Shown here: positions 24,895 through 33,563 of the stretch, piece after piece | How positions within the stretch are numbered: position 1 is the stretch's first letter | Layout: each line of letters opens with the position of its first letter | Assembly: GCF_022557175.1 (NCBI RefSeq) | Contig: NZ_CP092915.1 | Span: 4,216,001 to 4,280,000 of the forward strand | Direction: 5' to 3' | DNA from: Mycolicibacterium sp. YH-1 | GTDB taxonomy: Bacteria; Actinomycetota; Actinomycetes; Mycobacteriales; Mycobacteriaceae | Length of the DNA stretch: 64,000 nucleotides | Notes under the pieces: generated by a model | Seen by the model: the letters and a program-made list of their open reading frames with translations, nothing else | Database searches by the model: none | What the model was told of the DNA's origin: nothing | Made by a program: the position numbers and the translations under genes

Positions 24895-26031
24895 CTACAC
24901 ACTCCTTGTTTGGATTTTGTATACACTATCCGAATTCTCGTCATCGGGGAAGTCGTCGGGTCTTCTGCGAGATCCGATGCGGCCCAACGCGGGAAGACGG
25001 CCCAGCATGGGAAACCCGAAGACCACCGCCAGCACGATCACCGCGCCCGCGAGGTTCATCGCGAGCCGCACCCCGCCCTCGTACCACGGGAACAGCTGCG
25101 GGTACTCGCTGATCACCAGCAGCACAGGCGGCCCGGTCACCGCCCACCACGTGTAGTTGACCGGTCGCAGCGCCATGGCCAGGGTGAACAACACCACCGT
25201 GACCACCGCGACGACGGGAACGGCGGGATGCGTGCCCAGTAGCACCGCCGCGATCAACGCCCCCACGGCGTTGCCGGAGAGCCGTTGCGCCAGACGCATT
25301 CCGGTGTCGACGGCCGCGGGTTGCACCGTCAGCAAGACGCTGGTGATCAGCCAGTGCCCGCCGACCAGATCGGAGGGCAGCATCGCCGCGATCACCACCG
25401 CGGCACCGACGGCGACACCCACCCGGGCGGCGTGGGAGCACCGCGCCTGCCACGACGTGCGGGCGGCTGCGGTTGGCTCGGCACGGGGTTCGCGCCGGGT
25501 CGCGCGAATCGCCTCAGCGCACGCGAACCATGCCGCCCACGCGATGGCGACGACCACGACCCCAATCGCATACGGCCACAGCACCGTCGCCGCCGCCGCG
25601 TCACCGTGGCCTGCGCGATGCACGTCGACGCCGACCAGAACGACCGCGAGTCCCGCGGTCGGCCCGACGCGCTCGAGCAGGCCGCCGCACACCGCGGCGG
25701 CGACAGTCGCCATGCCGAGGGTGAGCGGATCGCCGGCGGTGAGCACCGCCACGGTCGCGCCGGCCAGCACGGTGACACCACGAATCCCGATGATCGCCAG
25801 GGCTGACCGCAGTGTCGTCGGCAGGGACGGCACCGCGGTCAACACGAATCCCAGTGCCACCGCCGAACCGAATTCGGCACGTCCCAGCGCTGCGGACACG
25901 CCGAGAATCGCACCAAGCCCCAGCGCGAGCCAGGCCGCCATCCCCCATCGGCTCCTGCCCACCGGGCGGAGGAGATCGGCGGCGCGCCGCCGTGGCGGCG
26001 TCACCGGCGCGACACCGTCAGGTCTCTTCAC
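24895..26031 (-). CDS. FUSC-family integral membrane protein
   Basis: This 378-residue membrane protein has two blocks of hydrophobic helices (residues 35-165 and 210-345) around a basic, soluble middle (RATRREPRAEPTAAARTSW), the duplicated layout of FUSC/aromatic-acid exporter-like proteins. VGGHWLITSVLLTVQP in the second block is a FUSC hallmark. GTG 26031 is preferred; it overlaps the preceding iron-sulfur subunit gene by 14 nt. The stop directly abuts the enamidase start. Sitting between the hydroxylase and enamidase genes, it may export or take up the heterocycle or a pathway product (inference). Confidence 0.72.
   Translation of the reverse strand: MKRPDGVAPVTPPRRRAADLLRPVGRSRWGMAAWLALGLGAILGVSAALGRAEFGSAVALGFVLTAVPSLPTTLRSALAIIGIRGVTVLAGATVAVLTAGDPLTLGMATVAAAVCGGLLERVGPTAGLAVVLVGVDVHRAGHGDAAAATVLWPYAIGVVVVAIAWAAWFACAEAIRATRREPRAEPTAAARTSWQARCSHAARVGVAVGAAVVIAAMLPSDLVGGHWLITSVLLTVQPAAVDTGMRLAQRLSGNAVGALIAAVLLGTHPAVPVVAVVTVVLFTLAMALRPVNYTWWAVTGPPVLLVISEYPQLFPWYEGGVRLAMNLAGAVIVLAVVFGFPMLGRLPALGRIGSRRRPDDFPDDENSDSVYKIQTRSV
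24917..24934. promoter_or_regulatory. Candidate GntR operator, site D (enamidase)
   Basis: TTGTATACACTATCCGAA matches the shared pattern TTGKATA-N3-TATNCRA and lies 23-40 bp before the enamidase ATG, inside the FUSC gene's 3' end. It implies an internal promoter for enamidase and downstream genes. Confidence 0.6.
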
Positions 26032-26509
26032 TGTCCGCACTGTCCAGCGGCGCCGCCGCATCCAGCACGGCAGCGACGATCGCCTGATAACCGGTGCACC
26101 GACAGATGTTGCCGGACAACGCCTCACGCACAGAATCGGCGGTCAGCGGCTTCTCGGCGTCGGGGTCGCGTAGTAATTCAGTCGCGGTCACCAGGAAGCC
26201 CGGCGTGCAGAATCCGCACTGGAGTCCCCCGCGTTCGGAGAAGGCTCGCCGAAGACGCGCGGCCTCCTCGAACTGGTCGAGACCCTCGACGGTGTCGACG
26301 CGCAGGCCGTCGACCTGAACGGCCAACGTCAGGCATGCACGCCCCGACCGTCCCTCGACGAGTACCGAGCACGCACCGCACACCCCGTGCTCGCAGCCCA
26401 AGTGGGTACCGGTCAGGCCGAGTTCGTCGCGCAGGAAGTCGGCGAGCGTGAGGCGCGGCGGAACGGATCGCCTGATGAGTCTTCCGTTCACCGTCACCGA
26501 GACGGTCAC
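26018..26509 (-). CDS. Molybdenum hydroxylase 2Fe-2S subunit
   Basis: This 163-residue small subunit (CoxS/XdhC type) has the plant-ferredoxin cluster CEHGVCGAC (Cys39, 44, 47) with Cys59, and the C-terminal helical cluster motif CGFCTPG followed by NICRCTGY, close to the molybdopterin. It passes electrons from Mo to FAD. GTG 26509 is chosen, giving the usual length and following the FAD subunit stop by 13 nt; a GTG-free longer frame from 26575 would overlap that gene by 53 nt. It overlaps the FUSC start. Medium and large subunit genes precede it, so the order is L-M-S. Confidence 0.95.
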   Translation of the reverse strand: MTVSVTVNGRLIRRSVPPRLTLADFLRDELGLTGTHLGCEHGVCGACSVLVEGRSGRACLTLAVQVDGLRVDTVEGLDQFEEAARLRRAFSERGGLQCGFCTPGFLVTATELLRDPDAEKPLTADSVREALSGNICRCTGYQAIVAAVLDAAAPLDSADSEET

Positions 26510-26522
26510 CGGCGGTGGCGTG

Positions 26523-27404
26523 TCAGCGGACAACCTCGGCCTCCCCTCGTCGTGCGGCCACCCGTCGCGTGGCATCGGTCAGCGCCTCAGTCAGCGCGGC
26601 CGCACACAACCGGCGGGCGTAGTCGGCATCGTCGGCGGCCGGTTCCGTGCGGGCCGCCCACTCCGCGGCGAGGTCCTCCCAGAGCTGGTCGGACGGCTCG
26701 CGGCCCACCGCCTCAGCACCGACGAACAGCAGCGGGCGGTCGGCCACGCTGAGGACGGCGGCGCGAACCTCCGCCACCGTGCCGTCGGGTCCCACGGTCA
26801 GCAGACAACCCGCTCCGGCGAGTCCGTAATCGCCATGTTGGTGGGCGTATTCGACGAACCCCCAGCCCTGATCCGGCCGGATGGCAGGCACCGAGATCCA
26901 GGTGATCATCTCGTCGGGCTCCAGGGCGCTGGTGTAGAACGACACGAACATCTCCTCGGCGGCCACCTGGCGCTTACCCCTGGTCGCCGACTCGACGTGG
27001 AAGGTGGCGTCGAGAACCAATGTGGCCAATGGCATCTCGGCGGCGGGGTCGGCATGTGCGACTGAACCGCCGATGGTGCCCCGATTACGGATGCCGATGT
27101 GCCCGATGTAGCGGGCCGCATCGGCGAGCAACGGAGCGCGGGCGGCGATCAGCGGGTCGACCTCGACGGTGCGGTGGGTGACCATTGCGCCGAGCACCAG
27201 ATCCTCGGTGTCATCGAAGATCCTGCCCAGTTCGGTCAGCCGGCCGATGTCGATGACCGCGGTGGGTCGCGCAAGCCGCAGGTTCATGAGTGTCAGCAGT
27301 GACTGGCCGCCCGCGAGCAGTTTGGCGTCGGGGTTATCGGCCAACAACCGCAGGGCTTCGCCGACGGAATCCGGTCGGTGATAGGTGAACTCGGCGGGTT
27401 TCAC
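26523..27404 (-). CDS. Molybdenum hydroxylase FAD-binding subunit
   Basis: This 293-residue medium subunit (CoxM type) starts MKPAEFTYHRPDSVGEAL. FAD-binding motifs are LLAGGQSLLTLMNLRLARP (AGGxS) near residue 30 and RNRGTIGGSVAHADPAAEMP (TIGG) near residue 110. The C-terminal CO_deh_flav domain follows. It receives electrons from the 2Fe-2S subunit and passes them on, probably to quinone or oxygen. Its ATG overlaps the large-subunit stop by 4 nt. A CoxG protein encoded nearby suggests membrane/quinone coupling rather than free NAD reduction (inference). Confidence 0.95.
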   Translation of the reverse strand: MKPAEFTYHRPDSVGEALRLLADNPDAKLLAGGQSLLTLMNLRLARPTAVIDIGRLTELGRIFDDTEDLVLGAMVTHRTVEVDPLIAARAPLLADAARYIGHIGIRNRGTIGGSVAHADPAAEMPLATLVLDATFHVESATRGKRQVAAEEMFVSFYTSALEPDEMITWISVPAIRPDQGWGFVEYAHQHGDYGLAGAGCLLTVGPDGTVAEVRAAVLSVADRPLLFVGAEAVGREPSDQLWEDLAAEWAARTEPAADDADYARRLCAAALTEALTDATRRVAARRGEAEVVR

Positions 27405-29755
27405 GAGGCCGCTCCGGCCAATGCCCGGCAGAGATTCCCGGTCTCGATCGGTGTCGTGGTGACGTGATAGCCGCCGCCCAGTGCGTCATCGACGGCACTG
27501 GCGATGGCGGAGTACACCGCGATGGTGCCACTCTCCCCCGCGCCCCGGACACCGATCGGGTTGGCCGGGGTGTCGACCTCGAGATGGTGGACGATCACGC
27601 TGGGGACATCGGTGGTCAGTGGAAGGTGATAGGCGGCGAAGCTGGTCGACGTCGGCTCCCCGGATGCCGAGTAGCGCCACGCCTCGAACAACGCGCCGCC
27701 AATCCCCTGCGCCACCCCGCCGACGATCTGTCCCTCGACGATGCGGGGGTTGATCTCGCGCCCGCCCTCATGCGACACCGCATAGCGCAACACCTTCACG
27801 ATGCCCGTCCGACGGTGCACGCCGAGGATCACCGCGTGCACACCCATGGTCCAGGTGACGGTCTCCACGCGGTACACCGTCGTCACGTCGAGCGCGGCTC
27901 CGCACTCGTCCGCACCGCCAACGCGCCCGGCCGCTGCGAGCTCGTCCCAGCCGATCACATCGGCGTCCGCGGTGAACCGCCCGTCCGCGTAGTCGGTTTC
28001 GGCGACCTCCAGCAGCTCGGCGGCCCGATGCGAGGCGAGTTCGATCAGCTCGCCGCATGCCTGGTGCACGGCGGAGCCGGCGAGAATTGCCGAACGGCTC
28101 GCGAACGTCCCGACACCCTCGGGCAGCCGCTCGGTATCGGAGACGACGTAGCGCACCTGCGCGATCGACACTCCCAGTGCCTCGGCGGCCACCTGGGCGA
28201 ACACCGTCTCGTGGCCCTGACCCGCCGACGCCGCGCCCGCGGTCACCTCGAACTGGCCATTGGGCAGCAGGCGCACCCGGGCGGTCTCGTGCGGGCCGCG
28301 GCCGGTGGCCTCGAGGTACGAGGACAGCCCGTACCCGATTCGGTGATCGGGATGCTCAGCGGCACAGGCGTTCACCTCCGAGGCGGGTAGCGCACGGGTG
28401 ACCGACTCGAGGCACGCCAGGTAGTCACCGCCGTCATACGCGATGGGGACACCGTCCCGGTACGGGATCGATCGGGCATACGGCATGTCGGCGGCGGTCA
28501 GCAGGTTGCGCCTGCGAATCTCGTCGACGGATATCCCCAGCGCAGCCGCGGCCGCGTCCAGGCTGCGCTCCAGGGCGAACGTGGCCTCGGGGCGTCCGGC
28601 GCCACGGTACTGCGCGACGAGTGTCTTGTTGGTCAGCACGGCGCGGCCGCTGATGTGGACGGCGGGAATCCGGTATGGACCCATCAGGTGGATCGCGGTG
28701 TTCGCGATGATGCCCGCGACCCAGAGGCTTCCTGCGCCGATGTCGACGAGGAAGTCGTCCGCCCAGGCCACGATTCGACCGTCGGCGTCGACCGCCAGCC
28801 GCGCTCGGTGTAGCTGATCTCTCGCCTGCGCGCTGGCGACCAGATGTTCCTGCCGGTCCTCAACCCAGATCACTCGCCGACCGGTGTGCCGGGCCAGCGC
28901 GGCGAGCACGATCTCCTCGCCGTAGACGTTGGCCTTCGTGCCGAAGCCGCCACCGACGTCGGGCACCGAGACCTTCACGTCCTCGCGCGGCCAGCCGGTC
29001 ACACCGCACACGGCGTTGCGCACCATGTGCGGCACCTGGGTCGATGTCATGACCTCGACCCGTTGCCTGGCGATGTCGAAATGTGCCAGCACTCCGCGAC
29101 ACTCGAGCGGGACGGCGCCGTGGCGCTCCATCCGATAGGTGCCCTCGACGACGTGGTGCGCCGTCGCGAACGCGGCATCGGGATCTCCGAACGAGTACTG
29201 CAGTCTAGCCGCCTCGTTGCCCGTCAGGTGATCGAACAGGACGGGACTCGTCGGCTCCAGCGCCGCCTCGGCGTCGACAACCGGTGGCAGCACTTCGTAG
29301 GACACCTCGACGTTCTCGGCGGCATCCTCGGCCAGATAGCGGTCGTCCGCGACGACGACCGCTATCGGCTGTCCGACGTAGTGCACGAGATCGGAGGCGA
29401 GAATCGGTAGGCGCTGGTCGGCGAGAACCAGCGACGTCGCCGCGGTGAAGTCGGGATCGGGCGTGGTCAGCGATGGGATCGGCGCCCCGGCCAGCCCGAG
29501 GTCGTCGGCGACGTACACACCGTGCACACCGGGCATGCGTTCGGCCGCCGTGGTGTCGACCCCGGTGATCCTGGCGTGCGCCTGGCTGGACCGCACGAAG
29601 ACGACGTGGTGAGCGCCCGCGGCGTGATCGGCGAGGAATCGTCCGTTCCCGCCGAGCATGCGGTCGTCCTCCCGACGCCGCACCGAACTCCCGATCCATC
29701 CTCGGTCGGAGTCAGGCTCACGTTCCTGCCGGGTCAATGGAGTCGTTTCTCCCAC
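27401..29755 (-). CDS. Molybdenum hydroxylase catalytic subunit (xanthine dehydrogenase family)
   Basis: This large subunit of about 784 residues has GGGFGTKANVYGEE (molybdopterin cytosine dinucleotide site, near residue 275), QYRGAGRPEATF (near 385) and GVRGAGESGTIAVY near 740, whose Glu is the catalytic base of this family. The active loop is of the RGAGRPE type, not the cysteine-bearing CSFR of true CO dehydrogenase, so it is a hydroxylase of purine, pyridine or aldehyde substrates. The start is uncertain among GTG 29761, GTG 29755 and TTG 29737; GTG 29755 is used, overlapping the permease gene. It would hydroxylate the ring carbon next to nitrogen (inference). Confidence 0.93.
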   Translation of the reverse strand: MGETTPLTRQEREPDSDRGWIGSSVRRREDDRMLGGNGRFLADHAAGAHHVVFVRSSQAHARITGVDTTAAERMPGVHGVYVADDLGLAGAPIPSLTTPDPDFTAATSLVLADQRLPILASDLVHYVGQPIAVVVADDRYLAEDAAENVEVSYEVLPPVVDAEAALEPTSPVLFDHLTGNEAARLQYSFGDPDAAFATAHHVVEGTYRMERHGAVPLECRGVLAHFDIARQRVEVMTSTQVPHMVRNAVCGVTGWPREDVKVSVPDVGGGFGTKANVYGEEIVLAALARHTGRRVIWVEDRQEHLVASAQARDQLHRARLAVDADGRIVAWADDFLVDIGAGSLWVAGIIANTAIHLMGPYRIPAVHISGRAVLTNKTLVAQYRGAGRPEATFALERSLDAAAAALGISVDEIRRRNLLTAADMPYARSIPYRDGVPIAYDGGDYLACLESVTRALPASEVNACAAEHPDHRIGYGLSSYLEATGRGPHETARVRLLPNGQFEVTAGAASAGQGHETVFAQVAAEALGVSIAQVRYVVSDTERLPEGVGTFASRSAILAGSAVHQACGELIELASHRAAELLEVAETDYADGRFTADADVIGWDELAAAGRVGGADECGAALDVTTVYRVETVTWTMGVHAVILGVHRRTGIVKVLRYAVSHEGGREINPRIVEGQIVGGVAQGIGGALFEAWRYSASGEPTSTSFAAYHLPLTTDVPSVIVHHLEVDTPANPIGVRGAGESGTIAVYSAIASAVDDALGGGYHVTTTPIETGNLCRALAGAAS

Positions 29756-30525
29756 TGCCACAGAGCGATCGAGATACCGAACGAGATCGTGATCAGCAGC
29801 ATGATGGTGGCGACCATCGACGGGTAGTCACCGTGGCTGTACGCCTGCAGCACGACGCGTCCCAGACCCCTTCGGGTGGCGAAGAACTCGGACAGCACAA
29901 CCCCGACCACCGCCAGGCTGACGGCGAGTCTGATTCCGGTCAGCAGTGGCCTGCGGATGGCCGGAAAGATGATGTGCACCAGCGTCTGCCACGCGTTGGC
30001 GCGCACCGAACGGGCCAGCTTCCAGTAGACCTTGGGGATCTCCTGAACACCTGTCGAGACGTTGATGAGCACCGGGAAGAGCGCGAACAGAACGCCCATC
30101 ACGACCTTGGAACCGGACAGGCTGAAGATCGGCAGAAGCACCGGGTACAGCACGATCTTCGGGATGCCGTTGAGCATGATGATGAGCGGCTCGAAGATCA
30201 TTCGCAGGTGGCGGGACAGCCCCAGGAGCAAGCCGGTTCCCCCGCCGATGGCGGTCCCGATGACGAACGCCATTCCCACCGACTGCGCGGTGACCTGCAG
30301 ATCGAACAGATAGGCCGGATCGGACAGATTCTGGAACAGCACGGTGAGTGTCTGCAGCGGTGACGGGATGACGAACGTCAGGCCGGACATCACCTGCCAT
30401 CCGATGACGATGAGCACCGCGACCAGGGTTGCGCCGAACAACTGGTTGCTCAGCAGCGCGCGTGCGGAGAACTTCCGCGGTGAACGCTTCGGGCTCTCGG
30501 TGGTCTGCGGCACTGTGGCGGTCAT
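29734..30525 (-). CDS. ABC transporter permease (SsuC/TauC-like), second
   Basis: This 263-residue inner-membrane permease has five or six helices and the BPD_transp_1 cytoplasmic EAA-like loop around EIPKVYWKLARSVRANAWQT. It belongs to the nitrate/sulfonate/NMT1 importer class. ATG 30525 is chosen; the long open frame upstream is a shadow of the first permease. The start overlaps the first permease's stop (ATGA) and its end overlaps the hydroxylase large subunit. Together with the other permease it forms a heterodimeric channel for the ATPase and binding protein encoded upstream. Confidence 0.92.
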   Translation of the reverse strand: MTATVPQTTESPKRSPRKFSARALLSNQLFGATLVAVLIVIGWQVMSGLTFVIPSPLQTLTVLFQNLSDPAYLFDLQVTAQSVGMAFVIGTAIGGGTGLLLGLSRHLRMIFEPLIIMLNGIPKIVLYPVLLPIFSLSGSKVVMGVLFALFPVLINVSTGVQEIPKVYWKLARSVRANAWQTLVHIIFPAIRRPLLTGIRLAVSLAVVGVVLSEFFATRRGLGRVVLQAYSHGDYPSMVATIMLLITISFGISIALWQWEKRLH

Positions 30526-31373
30526 GTGTTCCTCCCTCGCAACAGCAGCCGCTCGACGCTTGCGAGAACGACGGTGAGCAGACACGACAACAGGAGCACG
30601 ACCACGATGTAGGCGAACATCTCGGTGTTGTCGAAGATCTCGTACAGATACCGGATCCGGTAGCCCAGGCCAGCCTGGGCCGTGGTGAACTCCATCGCGA
30701 TGGTGCCGATGAGCGCGTAGACGACGGCCAGTCGCAGGCCCGCGACGATGAAGGGACCGGCGGCGGGGATCGCGATCGCGAACAGTGTCTGCCGCGGCGA
30801 CGCCCGCAGCGAGCGAGCGAGTTTCAGGTAGACCGGCGGCATCTGGTTGAGACCGACTGCGGTGTTGAGCGCCATCGGAATGGCCGCCATGATCGTGGCC
30901 AGGATGATCACCGACATGGCGTTGATACCGACCAGCACGATCATCACCGGATAGAACAGCACCAGCGGCACGGCATAGAACGACACCAGATACGGTTCGA
31001 AGACCCGGCCGATCAGGGGAACCTTCCAGAACAGCAGGCCGGCAGCGAATCCCAACAGACAGCCGAGCACTATCGACGCCGCTACCTCGACACCCGTGCG
31101 CTGCGCATCGAGCCAGAACTGGGGTTCGGTCAGAAGGCGGCCCAGTGCGCCGAAGATCACCGACGGCGCGGGCATCACGTGATCGCTCCACCACCCTGCG
31201 CGCGAACCGATCTCGGCGAACACGACGAACAGCCCGACCAGCACCACTGTGGCGATAACGCTGTAGGCCGTGCTGCCGATCCGAGGCTTCTTCGCCGACG
31301 ATTCGGGCGCCGCGCTGTTGGGTGGCTTGGCCTCCATGGGTGGTACGTCGGCTTCCGAGAGGGAGGTGGTCAC
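30522..31373 (-). CDS. ABC transporter permease (SsuC/TauC-like), first
   Basis: This 283-residue permease starts with about 30 polar residues and then six hydrophobic helices. The coupling loop LNQMPPVYLKLARSLRASPRQTLFAIAIPAA is the typical EAA motif region for docking the ATPase. It is homologous to the second permease encoded directly downstream, consistent with a duplication giving a heterodimer. It overlaps the ATPase gene's end by 4 nt. Likely substrate is the compound oxidised by the adjacent hydroxylase (inference from context). Confidence 0.92.
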   Translation of the reverse strand: MTTSLSEADVPPMEAKPPNSAAPESSAKKPRIGSTAYSVIATVVLVGLFVVFAEIGSRAGWWSDHVMPAPSVIFGALGRLLTEPQFWLDAQRTGVEVAASIVLGCLLGFAAGLLFWKVPLIGRVFEPYLVSFYAVPLVLFYPVMIVLVGINAMSVIILATIMAAIPMALNTAVGLNQMPPVYLKLARSLRASPRQTLFAIAIPAAGPFIVAGLRLAVVYALIGTIAMEFTTAQAGLGYRIRYLYEIFDNTEMFAYIVVVLLLSCLLTVVLASVERLLLRGRNT

Positions 31374-32173
31374 GTGGCCGCAACCTCCTGCTGCTTGAAG
31401 CCGCGCATCGACTCGGCCTGCAACGAACCCCAGATTCGGTTGTGCAGTTCGTTGAAGCGCGGAGTCGACACAACGCTCGCGTCTCGCTCATCGGGCAGAT
31501 CGATGTCAACGACGTCGATGATGGTGCCGGGCCGGTAGGACATCACCCAAACCTGCTGGGACAGCAGGATTGCCTCCGAGATGTCGTGCGTGACGAACAT
31601 GATGGTCTGCTGAGTGCTGGCCCAGATCTGTCGCACCTCGGCGCCGAGGAACAGCCGCGTCTGCTGATCGAGCGCGGCGAACGGCTCGTCCATCAAGACA
31701 ACCTCGGGCTGCACCGCAAGCGTCCGGGCCAAGGCGACGCGCTGGCGCATGCCACCCGAGAGCATCGAGGGGTAGGACTTCTCGAAACCACCGAGGCCGA
31801 CGAGTTGGATGGTCTCCAAGGCACGTTGGTGCCGAGTCGCCTTGGGGACACCCCCGATCATCTCCATGGCGAAGCTGACGTTCTCCTCGACGGTGCGCCA
31901 CGGCAGCGTCGAATCCTCCTGGAACACCACCCCGATCTTGGGGTCGGGGCCGGTGACGGGCCTGCCCGCCACACTCACAGTGCCCGTGGAGGCCTTCTGC
32001 AGACCCGACACCACCGCGAGCAGCGTCGACTTACCGCATCCGCTCGGTCCGACGATGGACACGAAACTCGAATGCGGGACGGTCTGATCGATGCCGGTGA
32101 CCGCGGTGACCTTGCGTGCCGGTGTGTCGAAAACGACTGACACGCCTGTCATCTCGATGCCCTGTGAGTTCAC
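31370..32173 (-). CDS. ABC transporter ATPase (SsuB/TauB-like)
   Basis: This 267-residue nucleotide-binding subunit has Walker A GPSGCGKSTL near residue 42, the Q-loop VVFQEDSTLPWRTVEENV, signature LSGGMRQRVALAR near residue 143 and Walker B VVLMDEPFAALD followed by the H-loop FVTHDISEA. These features and length fit the nitrate/sulfonate/taurine branch. It lies 31 nt after the binding-protein gene and overlaps the first permease gene, so it is part of one importer operon. Confidence 0.95.
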   Translation of the reverse strand: MNSQGIEMTGVSVVFDTPARKVTAVTGIDQTVPHSSFVSIVGPSGCGKSTLLAVVSGLQKASTGTVSVAGRPVTGPDPKIGVVFQEDSTLPWRTVEENVSFAMEMIGGVPKATRHQRALETIQLVGLGGFEKSYPSMLSGGMRQRVALARTLAVQPEVVLMDEPFAALDQQTRLFLGAEVRQIWASTQQTIMFVTHDISEAILLSQQVWVMSYRPGTIIDVVDIDLPDERDASVVSTPRFNELHNRIWGSLQAESMRGFKQQEVAAT

Positions 32174-32204
32174 AGCGATACCTCTCCGATCGGTGGTTGT
32201 GGGA

Positions 32205-33200
32205 TCAAAATGACGTCTGGGCGTCCTCGGGCAGGTACTGCTGATCGAGCACCGCGGCCCAGTCGACGGGTGCCTCGATCTGCCCGGCGCCCACCATCAG
32301 CTCCGAGAGGTTCTTCAGCCCATCGGCGTCGACCTTCAGTGAGTAGCCCTTGGCGAGGTCCGGGGTGCTCTTGAAGGCCGCCTTCATCACGTCGGGCGAA
32401 ACCCCCACCAGGGGTGCGATTTCGGTGGCGGCCTCGTCGGGGTTCGCCACCACCCACTCGTTCAGCCGGTCCGCGACCTTGAAGAACTTCTTGAGGTTCT
32501 CGGGGTTCGCGTCGGCGTAGGAAGTGTTGACGGCCACCAGGTCGGCAGGAAGGTCACCGAGAACCTCGCGTGAGTCGACCAGGACCTCGGCGTTCTCGGA
32601 CGCCTGCTTCTCGGCGATGAACGGCTGCATCGCCCAGCCCGCGGTGATCTGGTTCGCCTTGGCGGCCGTCCAGTTGTCCCCCATCTGACCGACGGCCTGA
32701 GACTTGATCCCATCGCCGAGTTCACGTTCGAGGCCCTTGACCAGCAGCTCGGTTGACGATCCCGCCGAGCTGAAGCCCAGCGTCGCCCCGTCGATGCTGC
32801 GCCCGGGGGGGCTGATCCAGGAGAAGTCGTTCATCTGGAACCACGGCGCGATGACCTTCAGGTTCGAATTGTCCTGCTGCGCAGCCAGAAGCACTGAGCT
32901 GTTCCCCGCGATGGCCATATCGGCGTCACCGCTGGTGACCACGCGCAGCGTGTTGCCGCCGCCCCCACCGGAGAACAGGTCGACCTTCAGGCCCTCCTCC
33001 TCGAACCACTTCTTGTCGATTCCGACCTGCAGGATCGCCATGAAAGGCAGGCTGTCCACACCCGTCGCCGAGATGCTCAGCGTGTCAGTGTCGGTGCCAC
33101 CTCCGGCCGGGCCCGCGGATTCGTCGGCGCATGCCGTACCGCCGACGAGCAGGGCCGATGCAGCGACGACCGCACCGAAGAACTTGGGGAACCGTGACAT
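32205..33200 (-). CDS. ABC transporter substrate-binding lipoprotein (NMT1/SsuA-like)
   Basis: This 331-residue exported protein starts MSRFPKFFGAVVAASALLVGG, a signal peptide ending in a lipobox-like GTAC (Cys24). The mature part shows the NMT1/SsuA two-lobe pattern (AILQVGIDKKWFEEEGLKVDLF, GDADMAIAGNSSVLLAAQ). Family members bind aromatic sulfonates, nitrate, thiamine precursors and other small ring compounds. GGAGG lies just upstream of ATG 33200; the frame is open 13 codons further. An operator-like inverted repeat lies 29-48 bp upstream. This is the first gene of the minus-strand catabolic operon. Confidence 0.93.
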   Translation of the reverse strand: MSRFPKFFGAVVAASALLVGGTACADESAGPAGGGTDTDTLSISATGVDSLPFMAILQVGIDKKWFEEEGLKVDLFSGGGGGNTLRVVTSGDADMAIAGNSSVLLAAQQDNSNLKVIAPWFQMNDFSWISPPGRSIDGATLGFSSAGSSTELLVKGLERELGDGIKSQAVGQMGDNWTAAKANQITAGWAMQPFIAEKQASENAEVLVDSREVLGDLPADLVAVNTSYADANPENLKKFFKVADRLNEWVVANPDEAATEIAPLVGVSPDVMKAAFKSTPDLAKGYSLKVDADGLKNLSELMVGAGQIEAPVDWAAVLDQQYLPEDAQTSF

Positions 33201-33228
33201 CAGGGAAGCCTCCGAAGGGTCGTTGAAT

Positions 33229-33248
33229 ATTGGATACACTATACGAAC
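33229..33248. promoter_or_regulatory. Candidate GntR operator, site A (importer operon)
   Basis: ATTGGATACACTATACGAAC contains TTGGATA-CAC-TATACGA, a 17-bp inverted repeat shared with three other sites in this region. It lies 29-48 bp before the binding-protein ATG. Confidence 0.68.
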
Positions 33249-33269
33249 CGCTGTGATCTACGTCAACAT

Positions 33270-33563
33270 TTAGCGGTGCCGTGACTGCGACAACACGCCG
33301 GCAATCTCCAGCCCGGCCGCCACGCCGAACATCGCCGCCGCCGCGACGAGGCGCGACCCAGCTCGCGACGGTACCGCCCTGACAGATGCGGCGCCCGAGT
33401 GCGCTCGCGGCACCGACGGCTCGATGACCGCCTCCCCACTGACGGACGCCGCCGGCACACCGTCAGCCGGCGTCAAGGCGCGCTTCAATGGTGGCGGAGC
33501 TCCAGGCGTGGTACTACCCGGGGCGGGATACCCGCCCAGATCAGCCGCGCCCGGAGCCGTCAT
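33270..33563 (-). CDS. Small C-terminally anchored protein of the catabolic cluster
   Basis: This 97-residue protein has a Pro/Ala/Gly-rich soluble part (residues 1-68) and one hydrophobic segment near the end (LVAAAAMFGVAAGLEIAGVL) followed by SQSRHR, i.e. a tail-anchored topology. It matches no family I know. The ATG at 33563 overlaps the LLM oxidoreductase stop (ATGA), so it is translated with that gene. The tail resembles the hydrophobic tail of the nearby CoxG protein, suggesting a membrane anchor for a pathway enzyme (inference). Codon use looks host-like. Confidence 0.6.
   Translation of the reverse strand: MTAPGAADLGGYPAPGSTTPGAPPPLKRALTPADGVPAASVSGEAVIEPSVPRAHSGAASVRAVPSRAGSRLVAAAAMFGVAAGLEIAGVLSQSRHR

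Noticed and set aside
23644..25242. 532-codon plus-strand frame over the enamidase and FUSC genes
   Set aside because: It is antisense to two real genes with strong family motifs and has no recognisable domain.
27401..29755. Aerobic CO dehydrogenase large subunit
   Set aside because: The active-site loop is RGAGRPE, not the cysteine-bearing CSFR loop of form I CoxL, and the surrounding genes (enamidase, importer) do not fit CO oxidation.
29734..31509. A 591-residue permease from a far upstream start
   Set aside because: The extra N-terminus is the shadow of the first permease gene; ATG 30525 overlaps its stop and gives a normal permease.
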